DNA from: Bacillota bacterium
GTDB taxonomy: Bacteria; Bacillota; Clostridia; Christensenellales; SZUA-584
Reading direction: 5' to 3'
Assembly (NCBI GenBank): GCA_023461435.1
Contig: JAEYLC010000034.1
Coordinates: 62,001-126,000, forward strand
DNA length: 64,000 nucleotides
This document shows positions 32,662-42,213 of the stretch, piece by piece. Both the position numbers and the translations under genes were made by a program. The notes beneath the pieces are model-generated. The model ran no database searches and was not told the DNA's origin. It saw only the letters and a program-made list of their open reading frames with translations. Positions within the stretch are counted from its first letter, which is position 1; every line of letters begins with the position of its first letter.

Positions 32662-34212
32662 ATGGCAAACAAGTATCTGATAGGCATTGATTACGGAACA
32701 GGCGGCGGCAAAGCGTGCATCATAGACGAAAAGGCTGATGTGCTGGCTTACGCATTCCGTGAATACCCTATCTTCGTGGATAAACCCGGATGGTCCGAGC
32801 ATGACGCGAACTATTACTGGACGCTCGCATGCGAAACCGTGAAGGAATGTCTCGAAAAAGCAGGCGTATCGCCCGAGGATGTGTGCGGCATCGGCTTGTC
32901 GTCCGCGCAGCCCTGCCTTGTGATGGTGGATAAAGACCATAACCCGATCAACCGCGCGTACAACCTGATGGACCGCCGGGCGACCAAAGAAGTGCAGTGG
33001 CTTAAGGACAATATCGGCGAGAAGAAGCTTTTTGAGATCAGCGGAAACCGGCTGGAAGACCATCCGTCACTTGCGAATCTGCTCTGGGAGAAGAACAACC
33101 GGCCCGGGGATTTCAGCCGTGTCTGGAAAGCCCTCACAATAGACGGCTATGTGCGGCTCAAAATGACGGGCGTGGCGGCCATGAGCTATTCGGCCGGCGT
33201 GTTCATGGGTGTGGCGTACGACATCAGGAAAAAGAAATATGATCAGGCCGTGATGGATGCGATGGGTATCGACATGGGCATCATGCCGTCTCTGCATTCG
33301 TGCCAGGATATCGTCGGCGAGCTGCAGCCCAAGGCGGCGGCGGAGCTCGGGCTCACCCCGGGAATTCCCGTTTGCGCGGGCCAGGTTGACTGCAACGCGG
33401 GCTGGATAGGCGGCGGCAGCGTCGAGGTGGGAGATCTCCAGATCAATCTCGGGACATGCGGTGTCATGGGCGTGATCAATAATAACCTTGATTTCAGTGA
33501 TGCGTTCCTCAATACGCCGTACACCACCAATCATTGCGACGACTTTGTCACAATCGGCGTCGCGCTTTCGGGCGGACAGGTGCTGCGGTTTATCAGAGAC
33601 GCGTTCTGCGATCTGGAAAGCGCGATGAGCAAATTAACGCCCGGCATTGACGTATATGACTACATGAACATGGAAGCCGAGAAGATACCCGCCGGATGCG
33701 AGGGGCTGATCGCTCTGCCGTATCTGATGGGTGAGAGGACCGTGCTTTGGGATGTTCACGCACGCGGCGTGTTATTCGGCCTTTCCCTGCATCATACCAA
33801 AGCGCACGTGATACGCGCGATGATGGAGAGTGTGGCGTTCGTGCTCTATATGAACCTGCAGGAGATGGTCAAAAAGGGCATTAAGATCAATTATCCTGTC
33901 ATTCTCAATGAAGGAGGCGCGAAAAGCAAGCTGTGGCGCCGCATCATCACCGATGTGTTCAACGTTCCCACCGCTTTTGTGGAGAACAGGGTGGGGGCAC
34001 CCTATGGCGACGCGATACTTGCAGGCGTTTCAACAGGCGTTTTTAACAGCTTTCTCATTGCGAAGGAAAAGGCGCATTATATAGACCGCATGGAGCCGGA
34101 CGAACAGATGCATAAGAAGTACATGGACTACTACGACATCTTTTTAAAGCTCTATGAAGACATCAAGGATCGCTATGCTGAGCTTGCGGCGCTCAGAGAA
34201 AAATACGAATGA
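32662..34212 (+). CDS. FGGY-family sugar kinase, near-twin of the BMC-operon kinase
   Basis: A 516-residue FGGY kinase with GIDYGTGGGKACI, INRAYNLMDRRA, GQVDCNAGWIGGGS and NEGGAKSKLWRRIITDVF. It aligns end to end with the kinase at 16452, sharing long runs, and both have a GTGG loop rather than the commoner GTSS or GTTS. ATG 32662 is preferred over GTG 32653 because GCAGGGTGA lies before it. It phosphorylates a ketose or polyol, probably of the same chemical class as the BMC-linked paralogue. There is no encapsulation-peptide extension. Confidence 0.85.
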   Translation: MANKYLIGIDYGTGGGKACIIDEKADVLAYAFREYPIFVDKPGWSEHDANYYWTLACETVKECLEKAGVSPEDVCGIGLSSAQPCLVMVDKDHNPINRAYNLMDRRATKEVQWLKDNIGEKKLFEISGNRLEDHPSLANLLWEKNNRPGDFSRVWKALTIDGYVRLKMTGVAAMSYSAGVFMGVAYDIRKKKYDQAVMDAMGIDMGIMPSLHSCQDIVGELQPKAAAELGLTPGIPVCAGQVDCNAGWIGGGSVEVGDLQINLGTCGVMGVINNNLDFSDAFLNTPYTTNHCDDFVTIGVALSGGQVLRFIRDAFCDLESAMSKLTPGIDVYDYMNMEAEKIPAGCEGLIALPYLMGERTVLWDVHARGVLFGLSLHHTKAHVIRAMMESVAFVLYMNLQEMVKKGIKINYPVILNEGGAKSKLWRRIITDVFNVPTAFVENRVGAPYGDAILAGVSTGVFNSFLIAKEKAHYIDRMEPDEQMHKKYMDYYDIFLKLYEDIKDRYAELAALREKYE

Positions 34213-34262
34213 TCTGTTTACCTGAAAGGTAAAGAACAATAAATAAACAGGAGGAAGAAAAG

Positions 34263-35399
34263 GTGAATCTTAAGAAAACAATCAGCATTATGTTGGCTCT
34301 CGTTATGGTAGGCGCCCTTTTGGCTGGCTGCTCGGCCCCCGCGCCCAGCGCATCGGAATCGGCAAGCAGCGCTCCGTCGGAAGCGGCACAGCCCTCGACA
34401 GCGGCAGAGGGAGATCAGTTGGCAGATCAGGCAAAGACGGATATGTCCAAGGCTGATGAGTCGGCGGATGAGTATGTACCGGCGAAAAAAGACTATTACT
34501 TCTATGTCACCTACAAGCTCGTTCACAACTGGTACGATGCGATCTATTCCGGCATCAAAGCTGCGGTGGCCGAATATGCCGATCAGGGCATCAACATCAA
34601 GGTTGATTGGGAAGCTCCGATTGAGCCCGATGCTGTTGACCAGGTGAACCGCATTGAATCCGCTGTGGGCAAGAAGCCGGATGTCATCGTTGTTGACTTC
34701 ACACAGAATGAGACCACCGTTCCCGCGATTAATGCCGCTGTGGAAGCCGGTATTCCGGTTATGACATTTGCCGGCAGCGACGTGACGCCCGCGGAAGGCT
34801 GCAACAGAACAGCATTCGTCGGCAACGTTGATAACTATGGCGACGGCGCGGCTCTCGCAGAAGCTCTCTGCAAAGCGCTGGATTACAAGGGCCAGGTTGC
34901 GATCCTGAGCGGCACGATCGGTGCGCCGTCTCACGAACAGCGCCTCCAGGCGTTCAAGGACGTTTTTGCAAAATATCCTGACATCGAAGTGGTTGACGAA
35001 CAGCGCGATAACGACTTTGTGGAGAACGCAGTTCAGATCACAGAAACCTTCCTGCAGAAGTATCCGGATCTCAAGGGCATTATCGCCAACAACATGTCCA
35101 ACCCGATCGGCGCTTGCACAGCGGTGAAAGACGCCGGTTTGTCCGGTAAGGTTCTTGTCGCCGGTATGGACCACGATTTAAGAACGCTCAACTTCTTAAA
35201 AGACGGCACACTCCTTTGCGCACAGGTTCAGAACTGCTATGACATGGGTTACTTTATGGTCAAAACGGCTGTGAAGATCGCTGACGGCTTAAAGCCCGGC
35301 GACGACACATATCCGGAAGTGTACGGTGTGGGCTCCACCACAGTGTACAAGGAAGACGCTGACAAGTACATCGACCTTCTGTTCCCGGATGCCGAATAA
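34263..35399 (+). CDS. Sugar-binding lipoprotein of ABC importer 2
   Basis: A 378-residue ribose-binding-type lipoprotein. The signal peptide ends in lipobox LLAGC, followed by a serine/alanine-rich linker. The mature fold shows IKAAVAEYADQGINIKVDW, AAVEAGIPVMTFAGSD and QVAILSGTIGAPSHEQRLQAF, typical of pentose or polyol binders. GTG 34263 follows CAGGAGGAAG. Gene order here (binding protein, ATPase, permease) differs from importer 1, so the two importers are not a simple duplication. Three hairpins follow in the 181-base gap. Confidence 0.92.
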   Translation: MNLKKTISIMLALVMVGALLAGCSAPAPSASESASSAPSEAAQPSTAAEGDQLADQAKTDMSKADESADEYVPAKKDYYFYVTYKLVHNWYDAIYSGIKAAVAEYADQGINIKVDWEAPIEPDAVDQVNRIESAVGKKPDVIVVDFTQNETTVPAINAAVEAGIPVMTFAGSDVTPAEGCNRTAFVGNVDNYGDGAALAEALCKALDYKGQVAILSGTIGAPSHEQRLQAFKDVFAKYPDIEVVDEQRDNDFVENAVQITETFLQKYPDLKGIIANNMSNPIGACTAVKDAGLSGKVLVAGMDHDLRTLNFLKDGTLLCAQVQNCYDMGYFMVKTAVKIADGLKPGDDTYPEVYGVGSTTVYKEDADKYIDLLFPDAE

Positions 35400-35410
35400 G
35401 TAACAAGGAA

Positions 35411-35500
35411 ACGCGTTTATCGACGCGTGAAGCATACCCTTCAGGGTGTGAGAAGTGAATGTGACTGCAGTCTACGGTTTATGCCGTAGACTGTAGTTGC
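35411..35500 (+). other. Three successive stem-loops after the importer 2 binding protein
   Basis: Stems are ACGCG/CGCGT (35411-35428), CATACCCT/AGGGTGTG with one G-T pair (35433-35450), and a long stem of up to 17 pairs (35461-35477 with 35484-35500) around loop TTTATG. No T-run follows. This fits processing or stabilisation that raises binding-protein mRNA above ATPase and permease mRNA. Confidence 0.65.
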
Positions 35501-35580
35501 ATAAACAGTGTGGACACCGACAGAAAAAGGATCTGATGGCAGATCTGGTCAAAATCAAAAAGAAATGATGTGATCGAGAT

Positions 35581-37077
35581 ATGAGTGAATGGATCATTGA
35601 AATGTGCGGCATAAGCAAACAATTTCCCGGTACGAAAGCGCTGGACAATGTGGATTTGAAGGTAAGACCCGGAGAAATCCATGCGCTTCTTGGAGAAAAC
35701 GGAGCCGGAAAAAGCACGCTTATGAATGTTCTTATCGGCATACATAAGATGGACGAAGGGGAGATCTTCTACAAGGGGGAAACCTTTAAGATTAACGCGA
35801 CTTCCGAAGCTCTCGGAAAGGGAATCGCATTGGTTCCGCAGGAACTGAATTTAATACCGGAAGCATCCGTTGCCGAAAACATCTTTTTGGGCAATGAGAG
35901 AAAATACAAAAACGTAAAAGGCTTTATCGACTGGAAGCGGGCGAACAGGGAAGCAAAACTGCTTTTAAAAGAAGTGGGGCTCGATATTGACGTCACAAAA
36001 AAGGTCAAGCATCTGAGCGCCGCTTATCAGCAGCTTGTTTCCATTGCGCGCTCACTTTCGTATAATCCCTCGGTTCTGATACTCGATGAGCCCACATCGG
36101 CGCTGACAAAAAGAGAGGCCGATACGCTCTTTGAGACAATGCACAGGCTGAAGGAAAAAGGAACATCCATGATATTCATTACCCATCATCTTGATGAGGT
36201 GATGAGCCAGGCCGACCGCATGACGATCATGCGCGACGGCCGTGTTGTTCATGTTTGTGATAAAAAGGATATCACTTTGGATGGCATTATCACATATATG
36301 GCGAACCGGGAGATTGAGCGGCGCGTCAAGCAGAAGCGTACTGTTAATGATGAAGTCTTTTTCGAGGCCAGAGATTTCTCGCGTGAGAACGAATACGAGA
36401 ATGCGAATTTCAACGTAAGAAAGGGAGAAATTCTGTGCATCGCCGGGCTTATCGGCTCAGGGCGTACGGAACTGTTTAAAAGCATATTCGGCCTGACGAA
36501 GCCGATGCATGGCGCGAAAACATTTATTGAAGGCAAAGAGGTCAGAATCAATTCTTCGCGCGATGCGATCCGGCTGGGCATCGGCTATATCCCCGAAGAA
36601 CGCAGGCAGATGGGCATATTTCCGATACTCGATATCTGCGAGAACATGATGTTCCCGTCGTATAAAAAGCTCTCCAAAGCCGGCTTTATAAGCGGCAGGA
36701 AAGCAAGGGAAACCACGGATAAATTCATTAAAAGCATGAAGATCAAAACGTCGTCTCAGGATGTTCTTATCAAAAACCTGAGCGGCGGCAACCAGCAAAA
36801 AGTCATTGTGGCCAGATGGATCGCTCTCGGGCTTCACATGTTGATCATGGATGAGCCGACGCGCGGTATCGACGTGAACGCCAAGGCCGAGATCCATCAG
36901 CTAATCAGAGAAATGGCCGATCAGGGCGCGTCTGTGGTGGTCATTTCATCCGAAATGGAAGAAATACTCGAGCTGGCGGACCGCATCGTTGTCATGCATC
37001 TTGGAGTCATCCGCGGCGTGATCGATGATTGCGAGAATATAAAAGAAGAAGACATTTTGAAAACAGCACTTCATTAA
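35581..37077 (+). CDS. Ribose-type ABC importer ATPase, importer 2
   Basis: A 498-residue fused double ATPase of RbsA type. The first domain has GENGAGKST, the altered signature HLSAAYQQLVSIARS and LILDEPTSALTKRE. The second has GLIGSGRTELFKSI, LSGGNQQKVIVARW and LIMDEPTRGIDVNA. It energises uptake with the permease at 37098. The ribosome site is weak (no clear AGGAGG before ATG 35581), which together with the upstream hairpins suggests lower expression than the binding protein. Confidence 0.92.
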   Translation: MSEWIIEMCGISKQFPGTKALDNVDLKVRPGEIHALLGENGAGKSTLMNVLIGIHKMDEGEIFYKGETFKINATSEALGKGIALVPQELNLIPEASVAENIFLGNERKYKNVKGFIDWKRANREAKLLLKEVGLDIDVTKKVKHLSAAYQQLVSIARSLSYNPSVLILDEPTSALTKREADTLFETMHRLKEKGTSMIFITHHLDEVMSQADRMTIMRDGRVVHVCDKKDITLDGIITYMANREIERRVKQKRTVNDEVFFEARDFSRENEYENANFNVRKGEILCIAGLIGSGRTELFKSIFGLTKPMHGAKTFIEGKEVRINSSRDAIRLGIGYIPEERRQMGIFPILDICENMMFPSYKKLSKAGFISGRKARETTDKFIKSMKIKTSSQDVLIKNLSGGNQQKVIVARWIALGLHMLIMDEPTRGIDVNAKAEIHQLIREMADQGASVVVISSEMEEILELADRIVVMHLGVIRGVIDDCENIKEEDILKTALH

Positions 37078-37097
37078 ATTATTGGAGGCCAAAGGTT

Positions 37098-38084
37098 ATG
37101 AAAGAATCAGGTTTGAAGCTCGGCACAAAACGCGTGCTGCACTTAATGAAAAACTCGACCCCGGTCATGGTATTCTTCGTGATCATACTGATTACCATCG
37201 GTGTTCATGCAATGACGGGGAACTTTTATACGCAGTATAATCTGAGCACACTTGCGAGATCCGTTTCCTTCATTATAATAGTCGGATTTGCGCAGACTAT
37301 CGTGCTGCTCACTGGCGGTATCGATCTTTCGGTGGCAAGCGTCGGCAGCATTTCGAGCATGATCGTGGCGACGCTGCTCACGACGACGACAACGAACATG
37401 TATCTGGCGATCATCATTTCCACGATAGTTGGTCTGATCGCAGGGTTCTTAAACGGCGCCATGATCGCTTACTTAAAGCTCACGCCGTTTATCGTCACCC
37501 TTGCCACGGGCGAAATATTCAAGGGCGTTGTGTATGTGATTACGCGCGGTATGCCGATTATCGGCGTGCCGGACGACGCCGCGAATTTGGCGAACGGAAT
37601 GATCGGCGGATTTTTGCCCAATGTCGCGGTCATCATGATTGTGCTTTGCGTGATATTGACGCTGATACTCAAGAAAACACGCTTTGGCCGCTATATATTT
37701 GCGATCGGCGGCAACCGTCAGGCAGCCAATATCGTGGGTATCAACACCAAGTTTGTTGAATTGCTTGTTTATGCGATAAGCGGTCTTCTCGCGGCGCTCG
37801 GCGGCGTGCTGATGACGCTTCGGCTGGCTTCTTATCAGGCGAGCATCGGTTCCAACTGGGTGATGCCGTCCATTACGGCAGCCGTTCTCGGCGGCACGGC
37901 GATGGCAGGCGGCAGCGGCGGCGTGGTCGGCACGATCGTCGGCGGTTTGATGATGGGCGTTATATCTGTCAGCATTACGCTCCTCAGTGTATCCTCCTAC
38001 TATGAAACCATCGTGACCGGCGGCGTGGTGCTGATTGCGGTTCTGATTGACGCTCTGCGCAACAGAAGTGCGGCAAAAGCCTGA
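37098..38084 (+). CDS. Ribose-type ABC importer permease, importer 2
   Basis: A 328-residue RbsC-type membrane protein with about ten hydrophobic segments. Family marks are LLTGGIDLSVASVGSISSM, LAAYL-type helices, and SITAAVLGGTAMAGGSGGVVGTIVGG. ATG 37098 follows GGAGG and AAAGG. The upstream open frame overlapping the ATPase end is not part of the protein. A strong hairpin follows the stop codon. Confidence 0.92.
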   Translation: MKESGLKLGTKRVLHLMKNSTPVMVFFVIILITIGVHAMTGNFYTQYNLSTLARSVSFIIIVGFAQTIVLLTGGIDLSVASVGSISSMIVATLLTTTTTNMYLAIIISTIVGLIAGFLNGAMIAYLKLTPFIVTLATGEIFKGVVYVITRGMPIIGVPDDAANLANGMIGGFLPNVAVIMIVLCVILTLILKKTRFGRYIFAIGGNRQAANIVGINTKFVELLVYAISGLLAALGGVLMTLRLASYQASIGSNWVMPSITAAVLGGTAMAGGSGGVVGTIVGGLMMGVISVSITLLSVSSYYETIVTGGVVLIAVLIDALRNRSAAKA

Positions 38085-38091
38085 TCTTAAC

Positions 38092-38124
38092 GGCCTTCGC
38101 ATGCGGTGATTATGTGCGAAGGCC
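38092..38124 (+). other. Intercistronic stem-loop after importer 2
   Basis: GGCCTTCGCA (38092-38101) pairs with TGCGAAGGCC (38115-38124), and ATCTT/AAGAT adds an outer stem. There is no T-run. It may separate importer mRNA from the downstream catabolic genes. Confidence 0.6.
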
Positions 38125-38208
38125 AAGATTAGCAAAACGAACCGGGCGAACATCAAAGACAACAGCACAAATCAGGTCCGGTTCGATTCATATGAGGGAA
38201 GAGGATAA

Positions 38209-38907
38209 ATGGGCAGTCGTTTTATATTGGTCAGGCACGGCGAGACGGATTTCAATGCCGAGTGCAGGTTTCTTGGCAGTATTGATAGGCCGTTAAGCGA
38301 TAGAGGGCTCAAACAAATCGCTTTTTTGCGGCAGAGAATGCAGCACATACATATGGACTGCATATACACAAGCCCGTTCGCGCGTGCGAGACAGACCGCT
38401 CAGGCGATGCAGGCCGGGCGCAGCATAGATATTCATGACGACAGTGGGCTTCGTGAAATATGCTGCGGAGAATGGGAAGGGCTTAATGGAACGCAGGTGG
38501 AAACCCGCTGGCCCGGCATGCTGAGGCTTTGGAACGAGCAGCCCGAGGAGCTTAAAATGCCGGGCGGCGATACGTTCCAGGAGGTCAGCGACAGGGTTTA
38601 CGAAGCGTTTCGGCGTCTGGCTATAAAAGAACGCGGCAAAACGATCGGTATCGCTTCGCATATGATCTGCATCGAGCTGCTGCTCATGAGACTGACTGGC
38701 GCAAGTCTCGGTGAGATATGGAATCAAAAGCAGCTCGACAACACGTCGGTCAGTGTGATCGACATTGATGACAACGATAGCATCCACATCATTTCTTGGG
38801 GAGACAATTCGCACTTGCCTCCCGAACTTCGGTGCGGCGTGCCGCCGGTCGCAGGGAGACATAAACCGGCGGCATCCGCTGCAAATGCACAGATGGGCAA
38901 ACGATAA
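38209..38907 (+). CDS. Histidine-phosphatase-family protein (phosphoglycerate mutase-like)
   Basis: A 232-residue member of the histidine phosphatase superfamily. It has FILVRHGETDFN with the phospho-accepting His, YTSPFARARQTAQAM, the acidic GEWEG and the second catalytic His in IGIASHMICIE. It resembles CobC/PhoE/GpmB-type phosphatases more than glycolytic mutase. In a sugar operon it may remove phosphate from a sugar phosphate that builds up, or tune the pathway. The real substrate is unknown. The C-terminal 30 residues (after the domain) are variable and have no motif. GAAGAGGA precedes the ATG. Confidence 0.82.
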   Translation: MGSRFILVRHGETDFNAECRFLGSIDRPLSDRGLKQIAFLRQRMQHIHMDCIYTSPFARARQTAQAMQAGRSIDIHDDSGLREICCGEWEGLNGTQVETRWPGMLRLWNEQPEELKMPGGDTFQEVSDRVYEAFRRLAIKERGKTIGIASHMICIELLLMRLTGASLGEIWNQKQLDNTSVSVIDIDDNDSIHIISWGDNSHLPPELRCGVPPVAGRHKPAASAANAQMGKR

Positions 38908-38929
38908 CTTACAGAAAGGACAAACCGAA

Positions 38930-39736
38930 GTGGAACTCACAAGTTTAAAGCAAAAGGCAAACGAGATACGCAAACGCCTGCTACAGATGATATATGAGGG
39001 CAAAACGGGGCACACCGGCGGCGCGCTTTCGTCTGTTGACATATTAGTTTCGCTGTATTATGCGGTGATGATCACCGATCCAAAAAACTCGAAATGGCCG
39101 GAAAGAGACCGGTTTATACTGAGCAAGGGGCACAGCGTTGAGGGGCTTTACTGCATACTCGCGGACAAGGGGTTTTTCCCCGAGGAAGAGCTGCGTACGT
39201 TTTCACAGTACGGTTCACGGCTCATTGGGCATCCGAGCATGAAGGTGCCCGGAATCGAGGCCAACACCGGCGCGCTCGGACACGGGCTGTCCATCGGCGT
39301 GGGAACGGCTTTGGGGCTTAAGCTGGACAATAAACCGCAGCGCGTTTTCGTGCTGATGGGAGACGGGGAGCTCGCGGAAGGGTCAATATGGGAAGCGGCG
39401 ATGTCGGCATCCAATTACAAGCTTGATAACTTGACCGGCATCATTGACCGCAACGGACTTCAGATATCGGGAAACACCGAGGGCGTAATGGCGCTCGAGT
39501 GCCTCAAAGCCAAGTGGGAAGCGTTTGGCTGGGCCGTCACAGAAGCGGACGGGCACGACTTTGAGGCGCTGATAAAAAATCTCAATATGGTATGCCCCGG
39601 GCAGCCGCATCTTATCATCGCCCAGACCACAAAAGGAAAAGGCGTGTCGTTTATGGAGAACAATGCAAAATGGCATCATGGCGCTCCGACTGACGAACAG
39701 CTTGAGCAGGCCCTCGGCGACCTCGAACGCGCATAA
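38930..39736 (+). CDS. Transketolase, N-terminal (thiamine-binding) subunit
   Basis: A 268-residue half-transketolase holding the thiamine diphosphate pyrophosphate site: GHTGGALSSVDILVSLYY, SKGHSVEGLY, TGALGHGLSIGVG and the motif GDGELAEGSIWEAAM to DRNGLQ. It ends with KGKGVSFMENNAKWHHGAPT, as usual for this half. The start is GTG 38930, nine bases after AGAAAGGA. An upstream in-frame ATG lies within the phosphatase gene. With the C-terminal half it moves two-carbon units between sugar phosphates. In this operon it could use D-erythrose 4-phosphate as acceptor, or act on a branched ketose as in apiose pathways. Confidence 0.9.
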   Translation: MELTSLKQKANEIRKRLLQMIYEGKTGHTGGALSSVDILVSLYYAVMITDPKNSKWPERDRFILSKGHSVEGLYCILADKGFFPEEELRTFSQYGSRLIGHPSMKVPGIEANTGALGHGLSIGVGTALGLKLDNKPQRVFVLMGDGELAEGSIWEAAMSASNYKLDNLTGIIDRNGLQISGNTEGVMALECLKAKWEAFGWAVTEADGHDFEALIKNLNMVCPGQPHLIIAQTTKGKGVSFMENNAKWHHGAPTDEQLEQALGDLERA

Positions 39737-39750
39737 AGGAGATGAGTCAT

Positions 39751-40686
39751 TTGGAAAAGATCATACCATGTCGAAAGATGTTTACACAAACGCTGCTGGA
39801 ACTCGCGAGAGACGACAGAGACATACTGGCTGTCACCTCTGACGCGAGCGGATCTGTAACGCTTGATGATTTTAAAAAGAACCTGCCGGAACAGTTTATC
39901 GAGTGCGGCATCGCGGAGCAGAACGAGGTGGGCATCAGCTCCGGTCTCGCGTCCTGCGGGAAAAAGCCGTTCGTCTGCGCGCCCGCCTGCTTTTTGTCGG
40001 CGAGGAGTCTCGAGCAGGTCAAAGTGGATCTCGCGTATTCCAACCAGAATGTCAAGGTCATCGGCATCAGCGGCGGCGTCAGCTACGGCGCGCTCGGCAT
40101 GTCGCATCATTCACTGCAGGATATCGCGGTGATGTGCGCCATACCCAACATAACGGTGATACTCCCGAGCGATCGCTTTCAGACGCGGGAGCTGACGAGA
40201 CAGCTGACACAGCATATTGGCGCGGTGTATGTGCGCATGGGCAGGGGAGCGACGCCGGACGTTTACAGCGAGAATGATGTGCCGTTTACGATCGGCAAGG
40301 CAAACCGCTTAAGGGACGGCGGGGACGGTACGTTTATCGCGTGCGGCGAAATGGTCCATACGGCGCTCAAAGCCGCAAAGCTGCTCGAAGGGCAGGGGCT
40401 GCAAATGCGCGTTCTCGACATGCATACATTAAAGCCGCTCGATAAACAGGCCGTGCTCGATGCGGCACGGCAGACGGGCTATATCGTGACGGCGGAAGAA
40501 CACAGCATACATAACGGGCTCGGCGCGATGGTGGCCTCCGTTGTGGTTCAAAGCGCCCCGGTTCCGATGAGAATACTCGCGCTGCCGGACGAACCGCTGA
40601 TCACCGGCACGTCACAGGAAGTGTTTGAACATTACAATTTAACACCCCAGGGCTTTGCGGACGCGATGCTCGCACTGAGGAAATAG
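39751..40686 (+). CDS. Transketolase, C-terminal subunit
   Basis: A 311-residue second half of a split transketolase. It contains the pyrimidine-binding domain (LAVTSDASGS, FIECGIAEQNEVGISSGLAS) and the C-terminal domain (VLDMHTLKPLDKQAVLDAA, then VTAEEHSIHNGLGAMVA). TTG 39751 is preferred to ATG 39742 because AAAGGAG abuts the latter. The split arrangement is common in Clostridia and in sugar-specific clusters, so it does not by itself show the substrate. It follows the N-terminal gene by 14 bases. Confidence 0.9.
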   Translation: MEKIIPCRKMFTQTLLELARDDRDILAVTSDASGSVTLDDFKKNLPEQFIECGIAEQNEVGISSGLASCGKKPFVCAPACFLSARSLEQVKVDLAYSNQNVKVIGISGGVSYGALGMSHHSLQDIAVMCAIPNITVILPSDRFQTRELTRQLTQHIGAVYVRMGRGATPDVYSENDVPFTIGKANRLRDGGDGTFIACGEMVHTALKAAKLLEGQGLQMRVLDMHTLKPLDKQAVLDAARQTGYIVTAEEHSIHNGLGAMVASVVVQSAPVPMRILALPDEPLITGTSQEVFEHYNLTPQGFADAMLALRK

Positions 40687-40707
40687 AGCGCGAAAGGATG
40701 ATTCGAC

Positions 40708-42198
40708 GTGACAAACGGATATATTCTGGCGATTGACCAAAGCACATCCGCCACAAAGGCTATGTTTTTTAACGAAAAAGGCGAGTTGGTTCACCGGTGC
40801 AACGCGCCGCATGAACAGTTCTACCCCGCCGAGGGCTGGGTGGAGCACAATGCCAAGGAAATTTACCGTTCGCTGGAAGCGGCCGTCGCGCAGCTTTACC
40901 GTGAAACAGATATTTCGCCAGGGTCGGTCAAAGCTGTCGGCTTATCAAATCAACGTGAGACGGTGCTGGTTTGGGACAGGAAGACGGGCGAGCCGGTTTA
41001 CAACGCGATCGTTTGGCAGTGCAACCGCGCCACAGAGATATGCAAGGTGATCGAGAGAGAGGGGCACGGTGAGATGATTCGCAGCAAAACCGGGCTGATA
41101 CTGTCTCCGTATTTTTCCGCGTCCAAGATCAAATGGATACTCGATAACGTGAAGGGTGTGCGCGAAAGGGCACAGGCGGGAGAGCTTGCTTTCGGCACGA
41201 TCGACAGCTGGGTCGTCTGGTGCATGACAGGCGGCCAAGTCCACGCGACCGATTATTCCAATGCCAGCCGGACTCAGCTTTTCAATCTGCATTCAAACAG
41301 CTGGGATCAGGAGATTTTTGATATATTCACGATACCGATGTCGATGGCGCCCGAGGTGAAGGATTCCAACGCGTGTTTCGGATACACACGTAGCAGCGCT
41401 TTTGGTGCCGAGATACCCATCAACGGCGTGCTCGGCGATTCTCACGGCGCCTTATTCGGCCAGAGCTGCTTTGAGACCGGCATGACCAAGACGACATACG
41501 GCACGGGTTCATCCATCATGATGAACATCGGCAGGCAGATCAAAGAATCCAAGAATGGGCTCGTCACCTCGGTAGGCTGGTGCCTTGACGGCGAGGTCGA
41601 GTACGTATTCGAGGGCAACATCAACTGCACGGGCGATACGATCCGCTGGCTGGCCGAGGATCTGCAGCTTATCAGCAGCCCTAAGGAAAGCGAGGCGATC
41701 GCGCGGGAAGTCGAAGACAGCGGCAGCGTCTATTTTGTTCCCGCGTTTGTGGGCCTCAGCGCGCCCTATTGGGACAGCGACGCGCGGGCAACCATCACCG
41801 GTATGACGCGCGGAACGCGCAAGGCGCATGTTGTGAGGGCGGCGCTCGAATCCATCACGTATCAGATCACGGATGTTCTGAGCCTGATGGTCAGTGAAGC
41901 GGGCATCGTTCTCAGCGAGCTGCGCGTGGACGGCGGCCCCACGAAGAACAGCCTGCTGATGCAATTCCAATCGGACATATCCCGAGTTCCCGTGGCGGTC
42001 AGCTCAATCGAAGAGCTTTCGGCCACAGGGGCGGCCTATATGGCTGGCCTCTCCGTGGGCATGTGGAGCAGCAAGGAGGAAATCAGCACGCTGCGCAGGG
42101 TGGAGAGACGCTATGAACCCATGATGTCACAGGAAAAACGGGATCAGCTGTGTGAGGGATGGAAAGTCGCTGTTCGCAGAACGCGCTCTGATATCTGA
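40708..42198 (+). CDS. Glycerol kinase-like FGGY kinase with altered substrate-site residues
   Basis: A 496-residue protein closest in pattern to glycerol kinase: SNQRETVLVWD, NAIVWQCNR, LSPYFSASKIKWILD, TDYSNASRTQLFN and the C-terminal RVDGGPTKNSLLMQFQSDI. However, the first motif is DQSTSATKAM, where glycerol kinases have DQGTTSSRA. The substrate-contacting GDQQAALFGQ is GDSHGALFGQ, so the Gln next to the catalytic Asp is Ser. The enzyme therefore probably phosphorylates a different small polyol or ketose, such as a tetritol. GTG 40708 follows AAAGGA. It lies directly before DhaK. Confidence 0.78.
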   Translation: MTNGYILAIDQSTSATKAMFFNEKGELVHRCNAPHEQFYPAEGWVEHNAKEIYRSLEAAVAQLYRETDISPGSVKAVGLSNQRETVLVWDRKTGEPVYNAIVWQCNRATEICKVIEREGHGEMIRSKTGLILSPYFSASKIKWILDNVKGVRERAQAGELAFGTIDSWVVWCMTGGQVHATDYSNASRTQLFNLHSNSWDQEIFDIFTIPMSMAPEVKDSNACFGYTRSSAFGAEIPINGVLGDSHGALFGQSCFETGMTKTTYGTGSSIMMNIGRQIKESKNGLVTSVGWCLDGEVEYVFEGNINCTGDTIRWLAEDLQLISSPKESEAIAREVEDSGSVYFVPAFVGLSAPYWDSDARATITGMTRGTRKAHVVRAALESITYQITDVLSLMVSEAGIVLSELRVDGGPTKNSLLMQFQSDISRVPVAVSSIEELSATGAAYMAGLSVGMWSSKEEISTLRRVERRYEPMMSQEKRDQLCEGWKVAVRRTRSDI

Positions 42199-42213
42199 AA
42201 AAGGAGAATGAAC

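Noticed and set aside
30341..32668. Two long minus-strand open frames (369 and 404 codons) opposite the E3 and polyol dehydrogenase genes
   Set aside because: Both mirror GC-rich coding sequence on the plus strand and show no recognisable domain. The plus-strand genes have full motif sets.
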